A stretch of 64,000 bases of DNA from Xenoacremonium recifei (Eukaryota > Ascomycota > Sordariomycetes > Hypocreales > Nectriaceae). The notes below the pieces were generated by a model. The model was not told where the DNA came from. It worked only from the letters and a program-made list of their open reading frames with translations, and ran no database searches. The position numbers were made by a program, and so were the translations under genes. Where the stretch lies: the NCBI GenBank assembly GCA_012184525.1, contig WOFQ01000034.1, positions 302,323 through 366,322 of the forward strand, read 5' to 3'. The number at the start of each line of letters is the position of its first letter. Position 1 is the first letter of the stretch. Shown in pieces: positions 10,150-19,708 of the stretch.

Positions 10150-12750
10150 ATGCCCTCTTCTAAAGACAGAGTCGAGGCCATTATGGCCGAGCTGACATTG
10201 GCTGAGAAATGCCGTCTACTGTCTGGCAAAAACATGTGGGAGACATGCGATCTGCCACGACTTGGCATCAGCTCTCTCAAGACAACTGATGGACCAGCCG
10301 GTGTGCGAGGCGCAAAGTGGACAGATGGCTCATACACCACATTCATCCCCTGTGGCATATCATTAGCCGCAACATTTGATACCGAGATCGTTCGTCAGAT
10401 CGGAATGGTCCTTGGTGCAGAGACGCAAAGCAAAAGCGCACACATTCTGCTAGCACCAACAATGAATCTCAGTAGATCTCCATTAGGTGGTCGCAACTTT
10501 GAGAATTTCGGAGAAGACCCTTACCTCACCGGGGCTCTGGCTTATAGCTATATCTCAGGCATCCAGAGCCAGGGGGTTGGTGCTTGTATGAAACATTTTG
10601 TCGCCAATGACCAAGAAACCCGACGCTTCAACATGAATGAAAGTATTGATGAGCGAACGCTACGGGAGATATACCTCAAACCGTTCCAGATGGTACTCGC
10701 TGCTGATCCGTGGGCTGCAATGACTAGCTATCCCCGGATCAATGGAGAACATGCTGATATGAGCCGATGGTTGGTAAATGATATCTTGCGCGAAGAATGG
10801 GGTTTCGAAAACCTTGTTATGAGCGATTGGGGCGGCCTAAACTCAACTGTCGGAAGCATCAAAGCAACAACAGATCTCGAGATGCCCGGACCGCCGTTGC
10901 GCTATGGCTCTGCTCTTGAGGATGCAACGCGGCGTGGAAGTGTATCGGAGGAGCACGACATCGATCCCTCCGTGAGACGAGTCTTGAGGACACTAGATCG
11001 AGCAGGACTTCTGTCGCAGGATGGCAGTGTTATGTTCAAGGAGGAACAGCAAACTTCATTAATTCGAGCGCACGACATCAAATCTGGTGAAAACCTGCTT
11101 GACAAGCCGGAATTCCGATCCATAGCACGCAAAGCAGCATCTGCTGGAATCGTTTTGCTTCAAAATAACGAGGACTTCCTTCCTTTACAAGCTTCTAAAC
11201 TGACAAAAATTGCCATTGTCGGTCCAAATGCGAAGAATCCAACGGCAGGCGGCACAGGTAGTGCTATCGTCAACCCCTACTATATCACGACGCCATACGA
11301 CTCCATCGCGAAGATCGTCCGCGAGACGAACCCAAAAGTTGAGATTCACTATGAGCAAGGCATACGCACACACCTACATTTGCCTTTGCTTGGTAGCATT
11401 CTGAAGACCCCGGATGGGCAGAAGACGGGAGTTGAGGTTAATTTCTACCATGGTCACAGCTTCGACGGAGGCGTCGTTGCATCAACCTTTTGGAAGGACT
11501 CTATGGTGTATCTAATGAGTGATGGCGATATCCCTTCCCAGCTCAAGGGTAAGCCGTACTGCTTTCGCGCTCTGGGAAAATTCACTCCTACGGTCAGCGG
11601 AATGTACGATTTCAGCCTTTCCAACACGGGCAAGGCCACCTTCTATATCGATGACCAGCTCTTCATTGATAACCGAGAATGGTCACAGATATGCGCAAAC
11701 TTCATGAACTGCAGCAGCCCCGACAAGACCGCGTCAATGCATTTAGAGGCAGGAAGAACGTATGGCTTCCGCATCGACAACGTAGCTACGCCTCCTCCTA
11801 CAAGACCTCACGACAACACCCTGTTCCATCGAATTGCCGGTGTCAAGGTCGGGATGCTGATTCAGAAAGATGAAGAGCAAATGATGGAGGCTGCTCTCGA
11901 AGCAGCGAGGGATGCTGATGTGGCTATTGTCGTGGCTGGTCACAACAACGATACTGAACGAGAGGGTTGCGACCGTACTTCACTCGCGCTACCACGGCGA
12001 ACTGACGAATTTATCGAGAAGATCTGTCGTGAGAATCCGAATACCGTCGTGGTCACCCAATCAGCATGCGCCATCACGATGCCGTGGGCTTCGCAAGCTC
12101 GCAGCATCGTTCATGCCTGGTACCAAGGACAGGAAAACGGAAACGCAATCGCCGACGTACTCTTTGGCCGCGTTAATCCCTCCGGCAAGCTCCCCACCAC
12201 CTTTTCTTATAGGCTTGAGGATCATGGGTCCCACCCCTGGTTCCCTGGCGATGCAGAGAAGGATGAGGCCGAGTATGGTGAAGGAGTCCTTGTCGGCTAC
12301 CGCTGGTTTGACGACCAGGAAATTGAGCCACTTTGGCCGTTTGGCTATGGTTTGTCATACACCACTTTCAATATGGCAGATGTATTTGTGCAAGGGACGA
12401 TTATAACAGATGGATCAAGCACTGCCGAGGTCGTTGCCACTGTTATCAACTCGGGCAGCAGAGCCGGTAGTGAGGTTGTCCAGGTGTACATGTCGCCGTC
12501 GAAGAATATTAAGAATCTGCCAAAGGCTCCGAAATCTCTTTGCGGCTTCACCAAGGTAGCCCTTGAGCCGGCGCAAAGAGTCACTGTTCGCATACCCCTG
12601 GATGCTGAGGCCATTGCTTGGTTTGACGTAACTCAGAGCGGCGGCGGCAAAGCTCGGGGCTGGCGGAAGGATGCAGGAACTTATCAGTGCTTTGTAGGGT
12701 TCAGTTCACGGGATATCAAGGCTATGGTAGATGTGAAAGTATGTATCTAA
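10150..12750 (+). CDS. GH3 beta-glucosidase with PA14 insert
   Basis: ATG 10150; 866 residues to the first in-frame stop. No signal peptide (starts MPSSKDRVEAIMAELTLAEK), so probably cytosolic. Order: GH3 N-terminal barrel with KHFVAND (about residue 148) and the nucleophile Asp226 in NLVMSDWGG; GH3 C-terminal domain with the TEREGCDR segment that carries the usual acid/base Glu; an inserted PA14 domain (roughly residues 400-560; MVYLMSDGDIPSQLKGKPYC onward); a C-terminal fibronectin-III-like domain after FGYGLSYTTF. Likely hydrolyses beta-linked glucosides imported by the divergent transporter. The 3' end is uncertain: a GTATGT donor at 12739 and a TTTCCAG acceptor ending 12800 could remove the last three codons and extend the frame to 12932 (43 more residues). 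Length of 866 is normal for the PA14-bearing group. Confidence 0.95.
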   Translation: MPSSKDRVEAIMAELTLAEKCRLLSGKNMWETCDLPRLGISSLKTTDGPAGVRGAKWTDGSYTTFIPCGISLAATFDTEIVRQIGMVLGAETQSKSAHILLAPTMNLSRSPLGGRNFENFGEDPYLTGALAYSYISGIQSQGVGACMKHFVANDQETRRFNMNESIDERTLREIYLKPFQMVLAADPWAAMTSYPRINGEHADMSRWLVNDILREEWGFENLVMSDWGGLNSTVGSIKATTDLEMPGPPLRYGSALEDATRRGSVSEEHDIDPSVRRVLRTLDRAGLLSQDGSVMFKEEQQTSLIRAHDIKSGENLLDKPEFRSIARKAASAGIVLLQNNEDFLPLQASKLTKIAIVGPNAKNPTAGGTGSAIVNPYYITTPYDSIAKIVRETNPKVEIHYEQGIRTHLHLPLLGSILKTPDGQKTGVEVNFYHGHSFDGGVVASTFWKDSMVYLMSDGDIPSQLKGKPYCFRALGKFTPTVSGMYDFSLSNTGKATFYIDDQLFIDNREWSQICANFMNCSSPDKTASMHLEAGRTYGFRIDNVATPPPTRPHDNTLFHRIAGVKVGMLIQKDEEQMMEAALEAARDADVAIVVAGHNNDTEREGCDRTSLALPRRTDEFIEKICRENPNTVVVTQSACAITMPWASQARSIVHAWYQGQENGNAIADVLFGRVNPSGKLPTTFSYRLEDHGSHPWFPGDAEKDEAEYGEGVLVGYRWFDDQEIEPLWPFGYGLSYTTFNMADVFVQGTIITDGSSTAEVVATVINSGSRAGSEVVQVYMSPSKNIKNLPKAPKSLCGFTKVALEPAQRVTVRIPLDAEAIAWFDVTQSGGGKARGWRKDAGTYQCFVGFSSRDIKAMVDVKVCI

Positions 12751-13092
12751 CGTAGTGATTACTTGGTAGAAATGGTTTTGACTGTATTTTTCATTTCCAG
12801 TTGAGCGGCCACGAGTCCTCGCGGGCTAGTTTTTGGGGTGCAAATGACTTAAGGAGCTTAGCTACCCAAGCCACCGCCATTATGGCCTCTAATCTAAATG
12901 ACCGTGAGTGTCTGATGATGCAGCTACATTGACGGAGCTATTTATATGTCTTAGAAACGTGAAGAGCTCGTAGAAGGGTAGCGCCAGTTCTGGCCGCCTC
13001 GGACTGTTCTAGGTTCTTATTACTTCTCTAATCTTCTTTGAAATGAATGACCTTCTAATCTAGCAAACCGGCTTGGTCCCATTCCATCTGTA
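12751..13092. other. Convergent 3' region, GH3 / GH13
   Basis: Holds both 3' ends, and possibly a short terminal GH3 exon (12801-12932) if the intron 12739-12800 is real. Nothing else seen. Confidence 0.4.
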
Positions 13093-14892
13093 TCAAATCT
13101 TGCTCAAGTATACGCGTCCCTCAAACGGCGCTAGAACCTCTCCATTAGCCTTACCAGAGTGCGATGACAGGATGGGAACCAGCTTGTCAACAGTCTCCTG
13201 AGTGACCTGCAGCTCCTGAGCACTCGGCATGCTCCATTTCTTCGATTCCTTCGTAAAGTTCAACACAACAACCGCCTTGGTTCTTCCATCCTGCGCCTCC
13301 TTCACAAAAGTGAACGTGTCGGGGTTCTCCCGGTCCACAAGGCGGTAGTCGCCGTACACGAACAAGTCGTCGTGCTCCTTGCGGAAGCGCAGCATTTTCC
13401 GCCAGTAGGCGAGCACGCTGTCTGGGTCGTTCAGCTGCGACGCGACATTGATCTCGCCGGCTAGCGGATGAGGCTTCATCCATGACTCCTTGACGTCGAC
13501 ACCAGCCTTCTCAGCAGCTTCAGAGAAACCACCGTACTTGGCCTTGCCGTTCCACGCGATAGGGATACGTGCGTTGTCCCGGGACAAATGTTGCAGAGCA
13601 GTAAACGCTTTGTCGATCTCCTCCTTGTTGTCGCCGTGGTACTTCTTTACCATTTCCATGAAAAGAATGCTGTCAAGGTCCTTGTAGTTCTCAAAAGGAT
13701 ATGACTCCTTAGGAGCATTGACTGTGCCAATCTCCTGCCCCTGGTAGACATACTGAGTACCGCTGAGACATGCTTGCATCAGGGCAAGCATCTTCGCTCC
13801 AGCTACTCGGTACTCAGGTGTATCATCCGCAAACCTTGAGACAGAGCGAGACTGATCGTGATTCTCTGAAAAGACAGTTGTCCACGCATCCGTACCCTGA
13901 ATGATGCCTTGGGTACGGCCAACAGCATCCTTCAGCTCGGGCAGCTTCCAATTCTTGAACGTGCTCTCATACTTGTGGGTGCGGCCATGGCCAACATCAA
14001 CCACGTCAAATTGAAAGACCATGTCAAGCTGTTTCGCCTCAGCACTGACATAGCGCAAGACGCGAGCCATGTCAGGAGTGCAAGGCAGCTCACCAACAGT
14101 GATGGCTCCGTAACGCGCAAGAATGGCATTCATCTCGCTGAGGAATTCGTGCATGCGAGGGCCATTACAGTACAGCATGCCCGCCGGCTGGAACGGCGCT
14201 TTGGGGTCTGCGATGGGCGCATCGGGGAAGTCCAGAGGCTTGCTGTACATATTGACGGTGTCGACTCGGAAGCCGTCAACGCCACGGTCCAGCCAGAACT
14301 CCATCGCCGAAGCATAGATGGCTTTCCGCGTCTCGGGGTTCTCCCAGTTCAGATCAGGTTGCTCTTTGGCGAAGATGTGAAGATAGTATTCGCCAGTCTG
14401 CTCGTCCCACTCCCACACGCTGCCACCGCCGAAGGCGCTGCGCCAGTTGTTGGGAGGGAGTCTCTCGCCAGTAGGTGAGTACTTGGCGGGGCGCCAGATA
14501 TACCAGTCCCTCTTGGGGCTGTCTTTGCTGCGCCGAGACTCCTCAAACCAGGCGTGCTTGTCTGAAGTGTGGTTGATGACGAGATCCAACATCACCCGGA
14601 TACCTCGGGCGTGGGCTTCTCGGATGAGAGTCTCCATGTCTTGAAGAGTGCCGTATGGGCGATAAACGTCTTCATAGTTGGCAATATCATATCCCATGTC
14701 AACTTGAGGACTGTCATACATGGGGCTGATCCAGATGACATCTATGCCCAAATCTTTGATATAGTCCAACTTGGACGTGATACCAGGGACATCTCCGATC
14801 CCATCGCCATTAGAATCGCAGAATGAAGCAGGGTAGATCTGGTAGATGACAGCGTGTTTCCACCACTGCCTGGCACGAGTCTTGACAGTCAT
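13093..14892 (-). CDS. GH13 alpha-glucosidase (maltase type)
   Basis: Single-exon gene, 599 residues from ATG 14892. Full (beta/alpha)8 GH13 enzyme without a signal peptide: region I DLVINHTS, region II GFRVDTVN with nucleophile D211, region III VGELP with acid/base E268, region IV FSENHDQSRS with D346. The QPDLNWENP element (about residues 178-186) is typical of the oligo-1,6-glucosidase/alpha-glucosidase subfamilies. The residue after the nucleophile is Thr212. In this family Val at that place goes with alpha-1,6 preference and Thr/Ala with alpha-1,4, so maltose-type activity is predicted. Cytosolic; would split imported maltose or sucrose-like sugars. It is convergent with the GH3 gene and about 10 kb from a maltose-permease-type carrier. 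Confidence 0.95.
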   Translation of the reverse strand: MTVKTRARQWWKHAVIYQIYPASFCDSNGDGIGDVPGITSKLDYIKDLGIDVIWISPMYDSPQVDMGYDIANYEDVYRPYGTLQDMETLIREAHARGIRVMLDLVINHTSDKHAWFEESRRSKDSPKRDWYIWRPAKYSPTGERLPPNNWRSAFGGGSVWEWDEQTGEYYLHIFAKEQPDLNWENPETRKAIYASAMEFWLDRGVDGFRVDTVNMYSKPLDFPDAPIADPKAPFQPAGMLYCNGPRMHEFLSEMNAILARYGAITVGELPCTPDMARVLRYVSAEAKQLDMVFQFDVVDVGHGRTHKYESTFKNWKLPELKDAVGRTQGIIQGTDAWTTVFSENHDQSRSVSRFADDTPEYRVAGAKMLALMQACLSGTQYVYQGQEIGTVNAPKESYPFENYKDLDSILFMEMVKKYHGDNKEEIDKAFTALQHLSRDNARIPIAWNGKAKYGGFSEAAEKAGVDVKESWMKPHPLAGEINVASQLNDPDSVLAYWRKMLRFRKEHDDLFVYGDYRLVDRENPDTFTFVKEAQDGRTKAVVVLNFTKESKKWSMPSAQELQVTQETVDKLVPILSSHSGKANGEVLAPFEGRVYLSKI

Positions 14893-15560
14893 TTTGATGT
14901 GAAGACGAAACTAACTCTATGATCTCAAAACAAAACCAATAATGTGTCAATGGTGAAGGATGAAATGCAGGGATGGGCAGAGTCTGTGCGGACAGAATCA
15001 GGTCCAAGCCTCAGAGAAACGAGGGGGAAGGTCTAGATGTCGAGGGGCAAGCCTGGGCACAGCGATGAACTGAGGGTCGAGCCTTAAATCCCCGTGGAAT
15101 GGAGAAACGGAGTATCTCTTGCGGAGACTCCGCGTCGATAATAGCATCGTGGAATGGCCAGGTTGGGGAATAATATGGAGTTTCCCCTCCTTCGATAATG
15201 TTCATGTGCCCTTTCGTCGGTCCGAGACGAAAACTGACGCCGCTTTAAGCTAGTTCATGATTCGGGATGGCAGCAGAAAGTCACTTTCGATCAGGTGACC
15301 TCCGTCGGTTTATGAACGTTATGAAATTTTAAACGGTGCACTATTTTAACGGTCGTTCTAACGGAGTGGAAAACGGAGCCCCCACCTTCGCCATCAATTC
15401 GCTATCCATCCCGCGATTTGCATCACCCACATCGCGTCCGGTCTAATATCGCGCAAGCGCAGGGGGATTTGTAATCACGATATGTTTCTTAAATATCGTG
15501 CCGTTCAACTTGCGCCACTGCGCCATTCTATCGTTCGGCATTATCACAGAAGTTGACACC
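14893..15560. promoter_or_regulatory. Divergent promoter, GH13 alpha-glucosidase / carrier gene
   Basis: A 668-bp region between the two start codons. It contains a perfect palindrome with an inverted CGG pair (listed separately) closer to the GH13 side. No clear TATA box seen for either gene. Confidence 0.4.
15121..15133. promoter_or_regulatory. GCGGAGACTCCGC palindrome (CGG-N5-CCG)
   Basis: A perfect 13-bp inverted repeat about 230 bp upstream of the GH13 start. Zinc-cluster regulators commonly bind CGG triplets in inverted, everted or direct pairs; CGG-N5-CCG is a permitted form. The binding protein is unknown. Confidence 0.35.
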
Positions 15561-17017
15561 ATGACCCATGAACAAGATCTCGAGACTCGTAGGAGCACGG
15601 ATGAAGAGACTCCGTTGCTTGCCCCCGAAAGCCAGAGCACAGTGGAATCTGATCAAAAGCTCGCGAGACGAAAAAAGCTGATTATGTACTCGCTTTGGGC
15701 AATTATTGCAATCGCTATATTGACAGTCTTCATAAAAGGCTGGGTTGATGCTGGTGGTGATGTCCATGTTAGTGTTCAGATCCTTGTATTGCTTTCAATA
15801 GAACCTTGGTGTTTATTGATGATCTGTGATAGTTTGACTTTGGAGACAGTCTCAAAAGAGCTCTTGGAGGTGGCCTCAGTGGTGCTGCGGCGATGGTGCT
15901 TCAAGTGTTGCTGCTAATGGTAATAACATTATCAACTTCCCATGATCCGTAGATGTCCAACTCACAGTCTCGTTCAGCCGTTACGAACCATTATGAACTA
16001 TCAATACCGGTTCGGAAGCTCTTTCACAGAGGCAACGAAAACCCTTTACAATAATGGTGGTCTTGGTCGATACTACCAAGGCCTTGGAGCTGCTCTTATA
16101 CAAGGTTAGAAGCAAATACTCCTCGATGTAACCCTACATCGTTCAAAGGAGGCCTGCGTTAACTCGTGCATAGGACCTATTTCCAGGTTTGGTGACACCG
16201 CTGCCAATGCGGGTATCCTTGCATTGCTTCATTCGAATCCGTATCTAAACGAGATGCCGTCTTTATTGAAGACAGTCTTTGCATCTTTTTGGTATGTGGC
16301 CTGTTTGTCCACGCCGGCGGTGCTAACAAGCATGGATGTCTAGCGCCGCTTGTTTCCGAATGGTTCTCACCCCCATAGATACTCTGAAGACTACCCTACA
16401 AACGCAGGGGCCCCGCGGGCTTTCCTTGCTGAGACAACGAATCAAGGAGCATGGGATTGCAACCTTATGGTGGGGTGCATTTGCCACAGTTGCTGCGACC
16501 TTTGTCGGTCATTATCCGTGGTTTGCTACTGTAGGTTCACCTTTCCTCTTCTTGCCTAAGGATCAAAAGTAACACGCAGAAGTATAACTATCTCACTGAG
16601 GTAATTGAGGAGCCATCAAAGAGTCACTTGTTCTTATGGCTTCTACGGCTTGCCTTTATTGGATTTATCGCATCCGCGGTCTCAGACACCGTCTCTAATT
16701 CCCTGAGGGTGGTAAAAACCTATCGCCAAGTCAACGACACCAAGATCTCCTACAGTAAGCACACGTGGTGTCTCATTGTACGATTTGTTACTAAATAAGA
16801 ATAGCTGAGGCGGTGAGGGCTGTAATCCGAGTCGACGGTATTTCCGGGCTTCTAGGGAGAGGGTTGAAGACCCGTATACTCTGCAACGGTCTGCAGGGAT
16901 TGCTGTTCTCCATCTTATGGAAGCTTTTCCTAGATCTGTAAGTTTTTGGTGGACTCATGGATCTGAACACCAACTGACTCGCGGTACCACAGCTGGGAGC
17001 AGAAAACCAATTCTTAG
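15561..17017 (+). CDS. Mitochondrial-carrier-like protein with N-terminal membrane anchor
   Basis: Eight exons: 15561-15767, 15833-15919, 15978-16104, 16174-16291, 16344-16530, 16580-16754, 16805-16937 and 16993-17017. All introns are 49-69 nt and the total is 352 residues in perfect frame. The N-terminus is acidic and polar (MTHEQDLETRRSTDEETPLL), then a single hydrophobic helix (YSLWAIIAIAILTVFIKGW). The body repeats the carrier pattern three times: a Gly-rich odd helix (RALGGGLSGAAAMVLQ), a P-x-[DLR]-x-x-[KR]-type turn (MPLRTIMNYQ, LTPIDTLKTTLQTQG, SNSLRVVKTYRQ) and loops such as GGLGRYYQGLGAALIQGP and GISGLLGRGLKTRI. Only the second repeat keeps the classic PxDxxK form, so it is a divergent carrier. 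Substrate and membrane are not certain; the extra helix could direct it elsewhere than the inner mitochondrial membrane. Confidence 0.85.
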
Positions 17018-17730
17018 ATTATCATAACGACCTGCTTCATTGGTCCTAAACTATGTATAGACGTAAGCATTCCAACCACTGATAAGAGGCAATTGCCGAG
17101 GTTTAGTCTTGCGTATGTTGGAACTACACTACGTATCCGGACAAGATCCGCGATTTCTCTTTTGGTGGATATATGTCGTGCTTCACACAAGCAACGGCCC
17201 GGTGCTAAAACCGCCATCCCGCACTCTGCTGTGGGTCATCACGATAGAAGAGCATCAAGACTTACGTACATATTGTCGTGTTCATTGCGAGAGGGGAAGG
17301 CGTAACGTGGGAGCTCATCATTCGATTCCGTAGACGAAGCGAGAAAGAAATGCTCTCAAGATTCTTGCGCGGGCAAAAGCTGGTTTCCGCGGTTTGCTGG
17401 GTTTAGCTACTAGGATAAGGTAGACATACAATGGATGGCAAAAGGCTATGACGCGAGCCATACCCCGTTCTGGTAAATACTCCAGAGGTAGTGGCCTCAG
17501 TTCATGCAACGAAACATTGCATCATCTACCCACTGGCCTATCCAATGTGGCCTCGACTCGAGCACGTTTGAAATGCCAGCGATCACGTACAGCCATGGAG
17601 CGTTTTTTCAGGACCTGCTGCGTATATATGTACGCGCGCTCTTGTGTGCGTGCATTTCTGGATTGGTCAAACCAGCGCTTGCCAAGGGAATTTGCAAGGT
17701 TTCATCCTTCAACTGTCTCACGTCGCAGAG
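17018..17730. other. Intergenic, upstream of DAL5-type carrier
   Basis: No coding potential or motif that I can support. It should contain the promoter of the next gene. Confidence 0.4.
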
Positions 17731-19708
17731 ATGACCGCAGACCTGAAGATCTCGCCTACCGCGAGCGGCGATGAAACTTCGTCAACTGAGGCCAACAAAT
17801 CATCCTCGGAAGAGAACCGGGTAAATGATGGCCTCGGCCAGCGTTCCAATCAGTCGCTGGGGAAGTCTTCTACTTATGTGACTGTTGGTGACGTCCGTTA
17901 CTACAAGCCCATTTCGACCTACGAGGGCTTGCATCGCTGGGATCCAAACTTCGAATGGACCGAAGGCGAGGAAAAGAAGCTGGTCAGAAAGGTGGGTGAA
18001 ATGAGCCACTTATTATTTTCCCCTCTTCGGAATTACTAACAAATCTTCCAGCTGGACTGGCGCATCTGTTCATTCTGCTGTCTGATGTTCTTCGCCCTTC
18101 AGCTTGACCGAGGAAACATCACTCAGGCCCTGTCTGACAACATGCTTGATGATTTGGGTCTTGACACAAATGACTACAATACAGGAATGACCATCTTTTA
18201 TGTTTCGTTCCTGGCCGCCGAACTCCCCTCTCAGCTCATCTCGAAGAAAATCGGCCCAGATAATTGGATTCCTATTCAGATGGTTTCCTGGAGCTTAGTT
18301 GCCTCATTTCAGGCATTCCTATCCGGCAAGGCTTCATTCTTCGTTTGCCGGTCTCTACTTGGAGTCTTTGAGGGCGGGTTAGTAATTGAAACTTCTCATT
18401 ACGACGCGATAAGCTGTTGACCACAAATCAGATTTATCCCTGACATGATCCTATACATGAGTTACTTCTTCACGTCTAAGGAGCTTCCTAAGCGTTTGAG
18501 CTTCTTCTGGGGTTCTTATCAGTTTACCAGTATTATCTCGGCCTTCCTAGCGTTTGGAATACTTCGACTCCGAGGGTACCGAAACATGGCCGGTTGGCGT
18601 TGGCTTTTTGCCCTCGAAGGCTTGCTAACCGGTGTTATCGGCATCGTAGCTTACTTCTACCTTCCACCGTCTCCAACCCAAACAGCCAGTAGGCTCAGAG
18701 GCAAGGATGGGTGGTTCAATGTACAAGAAGAGAAGATCATGGTTAATCGTGTCATCCGCGATGATCCCAGCAAGGGCGATATGCACAACCGACAAGGTCT
18801 CTCGTGGACTCTGCTCCGCGAAGCTCTTGGCGACTATGATATGTGGCCGATCTACCTCATTGGTCTATCATGGCTCATCCCGAGCACTCCCGCTACCAGT
18901 TATCTGACCCTGCAATTGAAGTCTCTTGGCTTCGGGACCTTTGAGACCAATTTGCTCACGATCCCTGCCTACGCGGGCTTCATTATCAACTGCCTGCTAT
19001 TTTCATTTGCTTCAGAGAAGCTCAACCAAAGAATCCTTCTTGGTGTAGTGACTGAAGCCTGGTGCCTGATTCTCTTGATCGCGGTCATTCTTCTTCCTAC
19101 AGGAGCAAGTTCGTGGGCAAGGTGGGCTTGTTCAACTCTTCTCGTCGCTTCGCCATACGTCCACCCAATCCTGGTGGCGATCACATCGAGGAATGCAGGT
19201 TCGGTGAGAACTCGCACAGTGGCCTCGGCGATCTACAACATGATGGTCCAAACCAGTTCAATCATTTCGTCCAACGTAAGTGGATCAGGAAGCCTCCTTA
19301 ACGAACGCAAGAAGGAGAACATCGCCATATTTTAAAGGTACTAATACTAGATGGTAGATATATCGCAACAACGACAAGCCTTTGTATCGTACTGGAAACA
19401 AAGCGTTAGCCGCGATTGCATCATACAACATCCTTCTGTTCATCTTTGCGAAGCTCTATTATGTGCGGAAGAACAGGTCAGTTGCCAGCGGAAACTGTCT
19501 GCGTTTGATGGACTCTAACGCGATATGCTATTCAGGAACCGTGATAAAATTTGGAACGCGATGTCTGAGTCTGAAAAGGAGCATTATCTTGCAACTACGA
19601 CTGACAAAGGAAACAAACGGTATGGGCTGCGATAAATTCACACTCAAGCGTTGAACACACAGACACTAACTTTTGACTTTTAGGCTTGACTTCCGTTTCG
19701 CTCACTAA
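17731..19708 (+). CDS. MFS transporter, anion:cation symporter (DAL5-like) family
   Basis: Six exons: 17731-17991, 18052-18377, 18432-19275, 19358-19476, 19536-19619 and 19684-19708, giving 552 residues. The last intron (19620-19683) is supported because it restores the family C-terminus NKRLDFRFAH. Features in order: polar N-terminus, WRICSFCCLMFFALQLDRGN entering helix 1, then MLDDLGLDTNDYNTGM and LPSQLISKKIGPDNWIP typical of the DAL5/allantoate-permease group, VCRSLLGVFEGG in helix 4, and YRNNDKPLYRTGNK near the end. About 12 membrane segments. Such carriers take up allantoate, nicotinate, pantothenate, biotin or other small organic anions; the substrate here cannot be told. Confidence 0.92.
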
